Part shown: positions 24,822 through 31,732 of the stretch, in pieces
Numbering within the stretch: position 1 is the first letter of the stretch
Layout of the letters: the number at the start of each line of letters is the position of its first letter
Source of the DNA: Microbispora triticiradicis
GTDB taxonomy: Bacteria > Actinomycetota > Actinomycetes > Streptosporangiales > Streptosporangiaceae
Assembly (NCBI GenBank): GCA_003260025.2
Contig: QFZU02000185.1
Location: forward strand, 1 to 57,503
DNA: 57,503 nucleotides
Direction of reading: 5' to 3'
Notes under the pieces: model-generated
What the model was told of the DNA's origin: nothing
What the model saw: only the letters and a program-made list of their open reading frames with translations
Databases searched by the model: none
Made by a program: the position numbers and the translations under genes

Positions 24822-25784
24822 ATGCGCGCGATGGTGATTTCCGAACCCGGCGGACCCGAGGTTCTGGACTGGCGGGAAGTGCCCGATCCACGTCCCGCCC
24901 CAGGTGAGGTGGTCATCGACGTCGCCGCCTCGGCCGTCAACCGGGCCGACCTCCTCCAGCGGCGCGGCCTCTATCCGCCGCCGCCCGGCGCCTCGGAGAT
25001 CCCCGGTCTCGAGTGCTCCGGAGTGGTCGCCGAGGTCGGCGGGAACGTTCCGGGTATCGCCCCCGGCGACCGGGTCTGCGCCCTGCTCGCGGGTGGCGGG
25101 TACGCCGAGCGGGTGGCCGTCCCGTGGCAGCAGGTCATGCCGGTGCCCGAGGGGCTCCCGCTCGACGAGGCGGCCGCGCTGCCCGAGGTCGCCTGCACGG
25201 TCTGGTCGAACGTCTTCATGACCGCCCGCCTGCGGAAGGGCGAGACGCTTCTCGTCCATGGCGGCGCGAGCGGCATCGGCACGATGGCGATCCAGCTCGC
25301 CAAGGCGTACGGCTCCCGGGTGCTGGTGACGGCGGGCTCGGCCGAGAAGATCGAGCGCTGCCGGACCCTCGGCGCGGACGAGGCGGTGAACTACCGCGAG
25401 GAGGACTTCGCCGAGCGGTTCGAGGGCCGGGCCGACGTCATCCTCGACATCATCGGCGCGAAGTACCTGGCCGGGAACCTCCGGGCCCTCGCCACCGGCG
25501 GCAGGCTGGCGGTCATCGGCATGCAGGGCGGCGCCAAGGGCGAGCTCGACCTCGGGGCGCTGCTCGCCAAGCGGGCGGCGATCCACGCGACCGGGCTGCG
25601 CCACCGCCCGGTGGACGACAAGGGCGTGATCTGCCAGGGCGTCGTGGAGAGCGTCTGGCCGCTGGTCACCGCCGGGGCCGTACGGCCCGTGGTGCACGAG
25701 CGGATTCCGCTCGATCAGGCCGGACGGGCGCACCGCCTGCTCGAGGAGGGGGCCCACGTCGGAAAGCTGCTGCTGGTCAGGTGA
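24822..25784 (+). CDS. NAD(P)H:quinone oxidoreductase, zinc-free MDR family
   Basis: 320 residues. The N-terminal catalytic fold (ASAVNRADLLQRRGLYPPPP, GLECSGVVAEVG) and nucleotide-binding motif HGGASGIGTMAIQLAKA followed by GSRVLVTAGSAEK match the PIG3/QOR group of medium-chain dehydrogenases. No zinc-ligand cysteines are present. It likely reduces quinones or enones with NADPH in the cytosol. TACTTT at 24809-24814 ends 7 nt before ATG 24822 and no ribosome site is seen, so transcription is probably leaderless. It diverges from the ParA-like gene across 115 bp. Confidence 0.9.
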   Translation: MRAMVISEPGGPEVLDWREVPDPRPAPGEVVIDVAASAVNRADLLQRRGLYPPPPGASEIPGLECSGVVAEVGGNVPGIAPGDRVCALLAGGGYAERVAVPWQQVMPVPEGLPLDEAAALPEVACTVWSNVFMTARLRKGETLLVHGGASGIGTMAIQLAKAYGSRVLVTAGSAEKIERCRTLGADEAVNYREEDFAERFEGRADVILDIIGAKYLAGNLRALATGGRLAVIGMQGGAKGELDLGALLAKRAAIHATGLRHRPVDDKGVICQGVVESVWPLVTAGAVRPVVHERIPLDQAGRAHRLLEEGAHVGKLLLVR

Positions 25785-25849
25785 GCTAGGTTGGGTCGGG
25801 TGAGCACCGGTGTGCCCCAGCGGAGTGAGTCAGGAGTTGTAAGCGATCG

Positions 25850-26374
25850 ATGAACGCAGACGAGAGCACGCCGCAGATCGTGGTCGTGGGCCCGCAGGGC
25901 CTGTCGGTCTCCGGCGACGGTAAGGGCGGCGAGCACGAGGAGCGCTCCGTCGCCGACCTGGTGGAGCAGCCCGCCAAGGTGATGCGGATCGGCAGCATGA
26001 TCCGCCAGCTTCTGGAGGAGGTGCGCGCCGCTCCCCTCGACGACGCCAGCCGCAAGCGGCTCAAGGACATCCACCAGAGCTCGATCAAGGAGCTGGAGGA
26101 GGGTCTGGCCCCCGAGCTCGTGGAGGAGCTGGAACGGCTGTCGCTGCCGTTCAGCGACGAGAGCCCCACCCCGCCCAGCGACGCCGAGCTGAGGGTCGCG
26201 CACGCCCAGCTCGTCGGCTGGCTGGAGGGCCTGTTCCACGGCATCCAGACCACGTTGTTCGCCCAGCAGATGGCCGCGCGGGCCCAGCTCGAACAGATGC
26301 GCCGCGCCCTCCCCGGCGGCCTGAGCCAGGCCGCGGACGAGCAGGGTCACCGCGCCGGCGGCCCCTACCTGTAA
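25850..26374 (+). CDS. bpa: Bacterial proteasome activator Bpa (DUF2587)
   Basis: 174 residues. The sequence follows mycobacterial Bpa (Rv3780) closely: LVEQPAKVMRIGSMIRQLLE, APLDDASRKRLKDIHQSSI, GLAPELVEELERLSLPF, QLVGWLEGLFHGIQTTLFAQ and the helical end ARAQLEQMRRALPGG. Bpa forms a ring that opens the 20S proteasome without ATP, using a C-terminal GQYL motif. Here the last residues are GGPYL, so Gln is replaced by Pro next to the conserved Tyr-Leu. ATG 25850 has CAGGAG rather far upstream (13 nt). It shares 10 nt of its 3' end with the convergent HAD gene. Confidence 0.92.
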   Translation: MNADESTPQIVVVGPQGLSVSGDGKGGEHEERSVADLVEQPAKVMRIGSMIRQLLEEVRAAPLDDASRKRLKDIHQSSIKELEEGLAPELVEELERLSLPFSDESPTPPSDAELRVAHAQLVGWLEGLFHGIQTTLFAQQMAARAQLEQMRRALPGGLSQAADEQGHRAGGPYL

Positions 26375-27183
26375 GGGCCGCGAGGCCGGAAGAGGTTCTC
26401 CAGCACCACCGCGACACCGTCGTCGTTGTTGGCCGCCGTCACGTGATCGACGGCGGCCAGCACGTCCGGGTGGGCGTTCGCCACCGCGTACGACGTGCCG
26501 GCCCAGCTCAGCATCGGCAGGTCGTTCGGCATGTCGCCGAAGGCGACCACCTCCGCCGGCTTGATCCCCCGCTCCTCCGCCAGCGTGGCCAGCGCCGTCG
26601 CCTTCGTCACCCCGTACGCGCTCATCTCCAGCAGCGCCCGGCCACTGGAGTGCGTCGGGGTCACGATGTCGCCCACGATCTCCAGGGCCACGCGGACCAG
26701 TTCGTCGGGGTCCATCGCGGGATGCTGGGCGAGCAGCTTGGCGCACGGCAGGGAGGTCAGCGCGGCGGTCCCCACCTCGCGTCCGCACGACACCTCCCGG
26801 GAGTCCCAGCCGCCGAGGGCGTACGCCGCCTCGTGGGCGAAATCACCCTCGTACTCGACCGAGAACGTCAGGCCCGGCACGTCCCGCCGGAGGCGGGCGA
26901 CGCACTCCTCCAGGATGTCCGGGGCGATCAGATGCGACTCGACGATCCGCTCGGTGTGCAGGTCGTACACGAGTGCGCCGTTCGCGCAGATCGCGAGCCC
27001 GCAGTGCCCCACGGTCCCGGCGACGCTGTGCATCCACCGGGGTGGCCGCCCGGTGACGAAGACGAGGGTGCCGCCGGACTTCTCCACCCGGGCGAAGGCG
27101 GCGGCCGTACGCGATGAGATCGTTCCGTCGGTACGCAGCGCGGTGCCGTCGAGATCCGTGGCGATGAGGCGGGGGCAGGTCAT
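26365..27183 (-). CDS. HAD-superfamily phosphatase, Cof/YidA type
   Basis: 272 residues. The Cof-type HAD motifs are present: motif I ATDLDGTALR (the first D is the nucleophile), motif II VFVTGRPPRW, conserved K in YGVTKATAL, and motif III VAFGDMPNDLPML with a C2B cap between. It probably dephosphorylates sugar or cofactor phosphates in the cytosol; the substrate is unknown. No good ribosome site precedes ATG 27183. The stop overlaps the end of bpa. Confidence 0.9.
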   Translation of the reverse strand: MTCPRLIATDLDGTALRTDGTISSRTAAAFARVEKSGGTLVFVTGRPPRWMHSVAGTVGHCGLAICANGALVYDLHTERIVESHLIAPDILEECVARLRRDVPGLTFSVEYEGDFAHEAAYALGGWDSREVSCGREVGTAALTSLPCAKLLAQHPAMDPDELVRVALEIVGDIVTPTHSSGRALLEMSAYGVTKATALATLAEERGIKPAEVVAFGDMPNDLPMLSWAGTSYAVANAHPDVLAAVDHVTAANNDDGVAVVLENLFRPRGPYR

Positions 27184-27371
27184 AGCAGGTTCCAGTCTGC
27201 ACCGTGACCCGGCACGACCACCCCTCGACCACCCCTGGTGCGAGAAATCTGCCCCAGACGTGGAACACCAACGGGCTACATAGTGTTAGATGTGAAGGCG
27301 TTGTATTAGCTGTTCCCGTAGCGAAAACCAGTTTGACTGTATGAGCCACCCGGGGAGCTGTGCGACACACC

Positions 27372-27394
27372 GGGGGCCACGAGGTGTGGTCCCC
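27372..27394 (+). promoter_or_regulatory. Hairpin in the cspA leader
   Basis: GGGGGCCAC (27372-27380) pairs with GTGGTCCCC (27386-27394; one G-U) around a 5-nt loop, 28 nt before the cold-shock gene. AT-richer promoter sequence lies around 27280-27310, so the leader is long, as is usual for cspA mRNAs. It may modulate translation with temperature. Confidence 0.5.
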
Positions 27395-27422
27395 AAGATT
27401 CACTTCCTTAGGGAGAGCAGTA

Positions 27423-27626
27423 ATGGCTCAGGGAACCGTCAAGTGGTTCAACGCTGAGAAGGGCTTCGGCTTCATCGCACCGGACGGCGGCGAGCCCGAC
27501 GTGTTCGTGCACTTCTCCGCGATCACTGGCAGCGGCTACCGCAACCTCGAGGACGGCCAGCGGGTCGAGTTCGAGGTCATCGCCGGTCCGAAGGGTCCGC
27601 AGGCGTCGAACGTCCGTGGTCTCTGA
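27423..27626 (+). CDS. cspA: Cold-shock protein
   Basis: 67 residues, the full length of a single OB-fold cold-shock domain. RNP1 (KGFGFIAP) and RNP2 (VFVHFSAI) are intact, as is the N-terminal [11 protein letters not shown]. It binds single-stranded RNA/DNA and melts mRNA secondary structure. AGGGAGAG precedes ATG 27423. It is monocistronic, with a strong terminator directly after it. Confidence 0.97.
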   Translation: MAQGTVKWFNAEKGFGFIAPDGGEPDVFVHFSAITGSGYRNLEDGQRVEFEVIAGPKGPQASNVRGL

Positions 27627-27638
27627 CCTGACGTGACG

Positions 27639-27670
27639 AAGGCGGGGCTCGCGCCTGCGAGCCCCGCCTT
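27639..27670 (+). terminator. Terminator after cspA
   Basis: Perfect 14-bp stem (27639-27652 with 27657-27670; arm AAGGCGGGGCTCGC) with a 4-nt loop, starting 12 nt after the cspA stop. Confidence 0.9.
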
Positions 27671-27728
27671 TCGTATATCCGGGCCCAATCGCCGGCCCGG
27701 CCGCCAGGTCTGGTACCGCTCACATGAG

Positions 27729-27767
27729 GAGGCCTCCGTGCGTGAAAGTTTCACGCACGGAGGCCTC
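27729..27767. terminator. Near-continuous 39-nt palindrome, second terminator
   Basis: The 19-nt arm 27729-27747 is fully complementary to 27749-27767, leaving a single central base. TTTC follows on the plus strand. It lies between cspA and the convergent serS gene (stop at 27888) and probably blocks read-through from both sides. Confidence 0.75.
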
Positions 27768-27887
27768 TTTCGGGTCCGATCGCCGATCCGGCGAAGAGAT
27801 TTACATCACTCCTGACGCCTGCCCCCACTCGGCCAATCACCCGGCCCCTTCACCCGGCGCCGAAGAGGGCCGCCCGGCGGCGCGTCC

Positions 27888-29153
27888 CTAACGCGACACC
27901 GGCTCCAGAACGTCGAGTCCGACGTACGGCCGCAGCGCCTTGGGCACCACGACGGAGCCGTCCGCCTGCTGGTGGTTCTCCAGGATCGCCACGATCCACC
28001 GGGTGGTGGCGAGCGTGCCGTTGAGCGTGGCCACGTGCTGCGGCCTGCCGTCCTCGTCGCGATAGCGCACCTTCAGGCGGCGGGCCTGGAAGTCGGTGCA
28101 GTTCGAGGTCGAGGTCAGCTCGCGGTAGCGGCCCTGGGTGGGCACCCAGCCCTCGCAGTCGTACTTGCGGGCCGCCGACGAGCCGAGGTCGCCGCCCGCC
28201 ACGTCGATCACGCGGTAGGGGATCTCGACCTTCTCCAGCATCTCCTTCTCCCACGCGAGGAGCCGCAGGTGCTCCTCGTGCGCGTCCTCGGGACGGCAGT
28301 AGGAGAACATCTCCACCTTGTCGAACTGGTGGACGCGGATGATCCCCCGGGTGTCCTTGCCGTACGACCCCGCCTCGCGCCGGAAGCAGGACGACCACCC
28401 GGCGTACCGCATCGGCAGCGCCGTCCGGTCGAGGATCTCGTCGGAGTGGTACGCCGCCAGCGGCACCTCGCTGGTGCCGACCAGGTAGAGGTCGTCGGCC
28501 TCCAGCCGGTAGACCTCGCTCGCGTGGGCGCCGAGGAAGCCGGTGCCCTGCATCGACTCCGGCTTCACGAGCACAGGGGTGATCATCGGCGTGAAGCCCG
28601 CCTCGACCGCCTGCTGGATCGCCATGTTCAGCAGCCCGAGCTGGAGCCGCGCGCCGGCGCCCTTCAGGAAGAAGAACCGCGCGCCGGACACCTTGGCCCC
28701 GCGCTCGGTGTCGATCGCGCCGAGCAGCTCGCCCAGCTCGACGTGGTCGCGCGGCTCGAAGTCGAAGACCGGCTTCTCGCCGACCTCCTCGATGACCACG
28801 TAGTCGTCCTCGCCGCCGGGGGGCGCGCCCTCCTCGACGATGTTCGGGACGGTCATGAGCAGCTCGTCGAGCTCGCCCGCCAGCGCGGCGGCCTCGGCCT
28901 CGGCCGTCTTCACCTGCGCGGCCAGCTCCTTCGCGCGGTCGAGCAGCGCCTGGCGCTCGTCTCCGGACGCGCGGGACACCGACTTGCCGATGCTCTTCTG
29001 CTCGGCGCGCAGCGACTCGAAGTTGTTGAGCGCGGCACGGCGGCGCTCGTCGAGCGACAGCAGGGTCTCCACGACCGAGTCGTCCTCGCCGCGGACGCGC
29101 TGCGACGCCCGGAGCCGGTCCGGGTCCTCACGAAGGGTTCGCAGGTCAATCAC
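27888..29153 (-). CDS. serS: Seryl-tRNA synthetase
   Basis: 421 residues. The N-terminal coiled-coil arm ([20 protein letters not shown] to ~110) and class II catalytic core are visible: motif 2 [22 protein letters not shown], split here as CFRREAGS and [14 protein letters not shown], and motif 3 near [15 protein letters not shown]. It charges tRNA-Ser in the cytosol. The GTG start has no ribosome site, but TAGCCT on the minus strand (29166-29161) ends 7 nt before it, so the mRNA is probably leaderless. The pheA gene lies 38 bp upstream on the same strand. Confidence 0.97.
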   Translation of the reverse strand: MIDLRTLREDPDRLRASQRVRGEDDSVVETLLSLDERRRAALNNFESLRAEQKSIGKSVSRASGDERQALLDRAKELAAQVKTAEAEAAALAGELDELLMTVPNIVEEGAPPGGEDDYVVIEEVGEKPVFDFEPRDHVELGELLGAIDTERGAKVSGARFFFLKGAGARLQLGLLNMAIQQAVEAGFTPMITPVLVKPESMQGTGFLGAHASEVYRLEADDLYLVGTSEVPLAAYHSDEILDRTALPMRYAGWSSCFRREAGSYGKDTRGIIRVHQFDKVEMFSYCRPEDAHEEHLRLLAWEKEMLEKVEIPYRVIDVAGGDLGSSAARKYDCEGWVPTQGRYRELTSTSNCTDFQARRLKVRYRDEDGRPQHVATLNGTLATTRWIVAILENHQQADGSVVVPKALRPYVGLDVLEPVSR

Positions 29154-29191
29154 GGCTCACAGGCTACCGGAGCCGGTGCGGCTCCCGTGTG

Positions 29192-30112
29192 TCAAGCGAG
29201 ACCGGCGCGGATCTTTCCGAGCCACTGCGCGGCCTCGTCGAAGTCGCCGTCCGCCGTACCCGGCTTGACCTGCGTGGCGACCCGGTCGGCGCGGGGATAG
29301 CTGCCGAGGAAGCGCAGGTCGCCGCAGAGCCGGTGGAGCCCGGAGACGGCCTCGCCGACCCTGGCGTCCGCGATGTGACCCTCCAGGTCGAAATGGAAGA
29401 AGTAACGCCCGATGCCGTCGCCGGTGGGGCGCGACTCGATCCGGGTCAGGTTCACCCCGCGCACGGCGAACTCGCTCAGCATCTCCAGCAGGGCGCCCGG
29501 GTGGTCGTCGCGCAGGAAGGCGACGAGCGAGGTGCGGTCGGCGCCGGTCGGCTCGGGCAGCGGCCCCGGCCGGCTCACCTGGATGAACCGCGTCACGGTG
29601 TCGGAGCGGTCGCCGATGTCCGAGGCGACGGCGTCGAGCCCGTAGTACTCCCCGGCGATGGCCGGGCTGATGGCCGCGTCGTACGGCGAGCCGGGGAGGG
29701 AGACCTCCTGCGCGGCGGCGGCCGTGGAGGATCCGGCGATCACCACGGCTCCGGGCAGCTCGCGCTCGATGAACCCCCGGCACTGCGTGTGCGCGGCGGG
29801 ATGCGTGATGATCCGCTTGATCTGGGCCAGCTCGGTGCCGGGCCGGACCAGCAGGGCGAACTCGACCGGGAGCAGCACCTCGCCGGTGATGTGCAGCGAC
29901 CTGCCCTTGGCCAGCTCGTCGAGGGTCTGGGTGATCGCCCCCTCAACCGAGTTCTCCAGCGGGACGACGGCGCCGTCGGCCGCGCCGTCGCGGGCGGCGT
30001 CGAGCGCGGCTCCGACGTTGGCGCAGGGCAGGCGCTCGGCGTCGGGCGCCAGGAGTCGCAGTGCCGCTTCACAGAAGGTGCCCTGCGGCCCCAGGTACGC
30101 GAGCTTCGACAT
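29192..30112 (-). CDS. pheA: Prephenate dehydratase
   Basis: 306 residues. The catalytic domain (YLGPQGTFCEAALR, PLENSVEGAI, and the TRF motif in SDTVTRFIQV) is followed by an ACT regulatory domain with GALLEMLSEFAVRGVNLTRI and ESRP, the phenylalanine-binding signature. It converts prephenate to phenylpyruvate in phenylalanine synthesis and is likely feedback-inhibited. It is the monofunctional actinobacterial form without chorismate mutase. ATG 30112 is preceded by TACTCT ending 7 nt upstream and no ribosome site, so it is probably leaderless. Confidence 0.96.
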   Translation of the reverse strand: MSKLAYLGPQGTFCEAALRLLAPDAERLPCANVGAALDAARDGAADGAVVPLENSVEGAITQTLDELAKGRSLHITGEVLLPVEFALLVRPGTELAQIKRIITHPAAHTQCRGFIERELPGAVVIAGSSTAAAAQEVSLPGSPYDAAISPAIAGEYYGLDAVASDIGDRSDTVTRFIQVSRPGPLPEPTGADRTSLVAFLRDDHPGALLEMLSEFAVRGVNLTRIESRPTGDGIGRYFFHFDLEGHIADARVGEAVSGLHRLCGDLRFLGSYPRADRVATQVKPGTADGDFDEAAQWLGKIRAGLA

Positions 30113-30248
30113 GCCGTCCAGAGTATCCGCAGGTATCGGCCGTGAGCGCGCCGAATCACCTTCTGTGGAAAACCATGAGGCGATCGCGCTGCCCACCCGG
30201 CTGCCGCGCGCGCCCTCCACACGGCCCGTCGCGCACGCGTTCTCGGAG

Positions 30249-31670
30249 TCATGCCTTCGCGGCGGGGACCGCGGCAGCGGTGGTGACGGCGGCCCGCCGT
30301 CGCGGCAGCCAGGACCCGAGCAGCCAGATCAGGCCGATCGCCCCGAGCCCGAAGGCGTTCTGCACGATCTTCCCGGCGACCGGGCTGAGGATCGGGATCT
30401 CCAGCGCCTTGATCGACACTCCCCACCAGGGGATGGGCAGCACGTAGTACAGCCACACGGCGGCCGCGACCAGCAGCCGGACCGGATCGCGCCCGGACCC
30501 GGCCACGGCCGCGACCACCACCACGATCCAGGCGATGTGATGGATCCACGCCACCGGGGACAGCAGCACCGCCATCAGCCCGGTGAGCGCGACCGCCGTC
30601 ATCGTGTCGCCGTCCAGGTGCGCCCGCCGGGCCTGGCGGAAGCCGTACCAGCCGACGGCCGTGACGGCGGCGAGCCAGACGGCCGAGGTCAGCGCGTCGG
30701 GCAGGTAGAGCCTCAGCAGCATGCCCCGCAGCGACTGGTTGGTGGTGGCGGCGTTGGCGCCCAGCCGCTCGGAGTCGAGCAGTGCCCTGAACCAGAAGTC
30801 CCGCGCGTCGTCGGTGATCACCAGGAACGGCAGCAGCGTGAGCACCGCCGCCGTGAACACCGCCATGAACAGAGCCCGCCGCTGCGCCGCGTCCCCGTGG
30901 CGCTGCACGGCGTCCCCGCGGCGCTGCCCAGTGCTCCCGTGGCGCTGCCCGGTGCTCCCGTGGCGCTGTGCGGTGTCCCCATGATGCTGCGCGGTGTCCC
31001 CGTGGCGCTGCCTCGGGCCGCTGGGGGCGGTGCCGCTGCGGCCTGGGCCGGCGTCGCTAGGGGCGAACGCGGTGACGGCCAGGTAGACGAGGAACACGCC
31101 GGGGGTCAGCTTCACCGCCGTCGCCAGCCCGATGAGCACCCCGCGCGGCCACCACGGGCGGCGCGCCACGCAGTCGAGCAGGCACAGCGCGAGGAGGAAC
31201 AGATCCACCTGGCCGAACCTGACCTGGTCCCTGATCGGCATGAGGTACATGCACGCGGCGCACAGCACGGCGAACAGCGCGGGCGCGGCCAGGGCGCCGC
31301 GCACGCCGTCCAGGAAGGCCCGGAACGCGTGCCGGACCGTCACCGCGAGAACGGCGACGACCGCGATCGTCCACACCCACTGCGCGACCGGCCAGGACAT
31401 CGCGGCGAGCGGCACCGCCAGCATCGCGGCGACCGGCGGGTACGTGAACGGCAGCAACTGGGGCGCCGGCGTGATCACGTCGTAGACGGGCAGGCCCCGC
31501 AGGAGTGCCCAGCCGCCCGTACGGTAGACGTCGAGGTCGACGAGGCGCTGGTCGTCCGGATTGGTGAGCCAGTAGGCGATCAGCGGGGACGCGGCGGCGG
31601 CCACCGCCACCAGGGCCAGCGCCCATGCCCAGGCGGGCCGGCGGGCCCCGGCGATGCGGCCAGTCGTCAC
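30249..31670 (-). CDS. GT87-type polyprenol-phosphate mannosyltransferase
   Basis: About 473 residues with ~10 membrane helices. The DUF2029/GT87 features are visible: DLDVYRTGGWALLRGLPVYD (acidic pair in the first periplasmic loop), FTYPPVAAMLAVPL, RFGQVDLFLLALCLLD, LIGLATAVKLTPGVFL and TNQSLRGMLLRL. By family it transfers mannose from polyprenyl-phosphomannose to a glycolipid or polymer (PimE-like). One cytoplasmic loop carries a 7-residue unit repeated six times. The start is uncertain: GTG 31670 avoids crowding the divergent gene; GTG 31706 is also open. Confidence 0.8.
   Translation of the reverse strand: MTTGRIAGARRPAWAWALALVAVAAAASPLIAYWLTNPDDQRLVDLDVYRTGGWALLRGLPVYDVITPAPQLLPFTYPPVAAMLAVPLAAMSWPVAQWVWTIAVVAVLAVTVRHAFRAFLDGVRGALAAPALFAVLCAACMYLMPIRDQVRFGQVDLFLLALCLLDCVARRPWWPRGVLIGLATAVKLTPGVFLVYLAVTAFAPSDAGPGRSGTAPSGPRQRHGDTAQHHGDTAQRHGSTGQRHGSTGQRRGDAVQRHGDAAQRRALFMAVFTAAVLTLLPFLVITDDARDFWFRALLDSERLGANAATTNQSLRGMLLRLYLPDALTSAVWLAAVTAVGWYGFRQARRAHLDGDTMTAVALTGLMAVLLSPVAWIHHIAWIVVVVAAVAGSGRDPVRLLVAAAVWLYYVLPIPWWGVSIKALEIPILSPVAGKIVQNAFGLGAIGLIWLLGSWLPRRRAAVTTAAAVPAAKA
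30891..31016 (-). repeat. Six tandem 21-bp repeats in the GT87 gene
   Basis: The unit on the plus strand is GTCCCCGTGGCGCTG plus 6 variable bases, giving AQRHGDT/S-like heptapeptides in the protein. It lies in a hydrophilic loop between membrane helices, so length changes would be tolerated. Confidence 0.9.
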
Positions 31671-31732
31671 AACCAGGCAGGTTACCGTGGACCGTGGCCG
31701 CACCATCGTCGATCATGAGGGAGCCTGGAACA

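Noticed and set aside
29658..31718. 686-residue plus-strand open frame
   Set aside because: Antisense of pheA and the GT87 gene; low-complexity Arg/Gly/His sequence.
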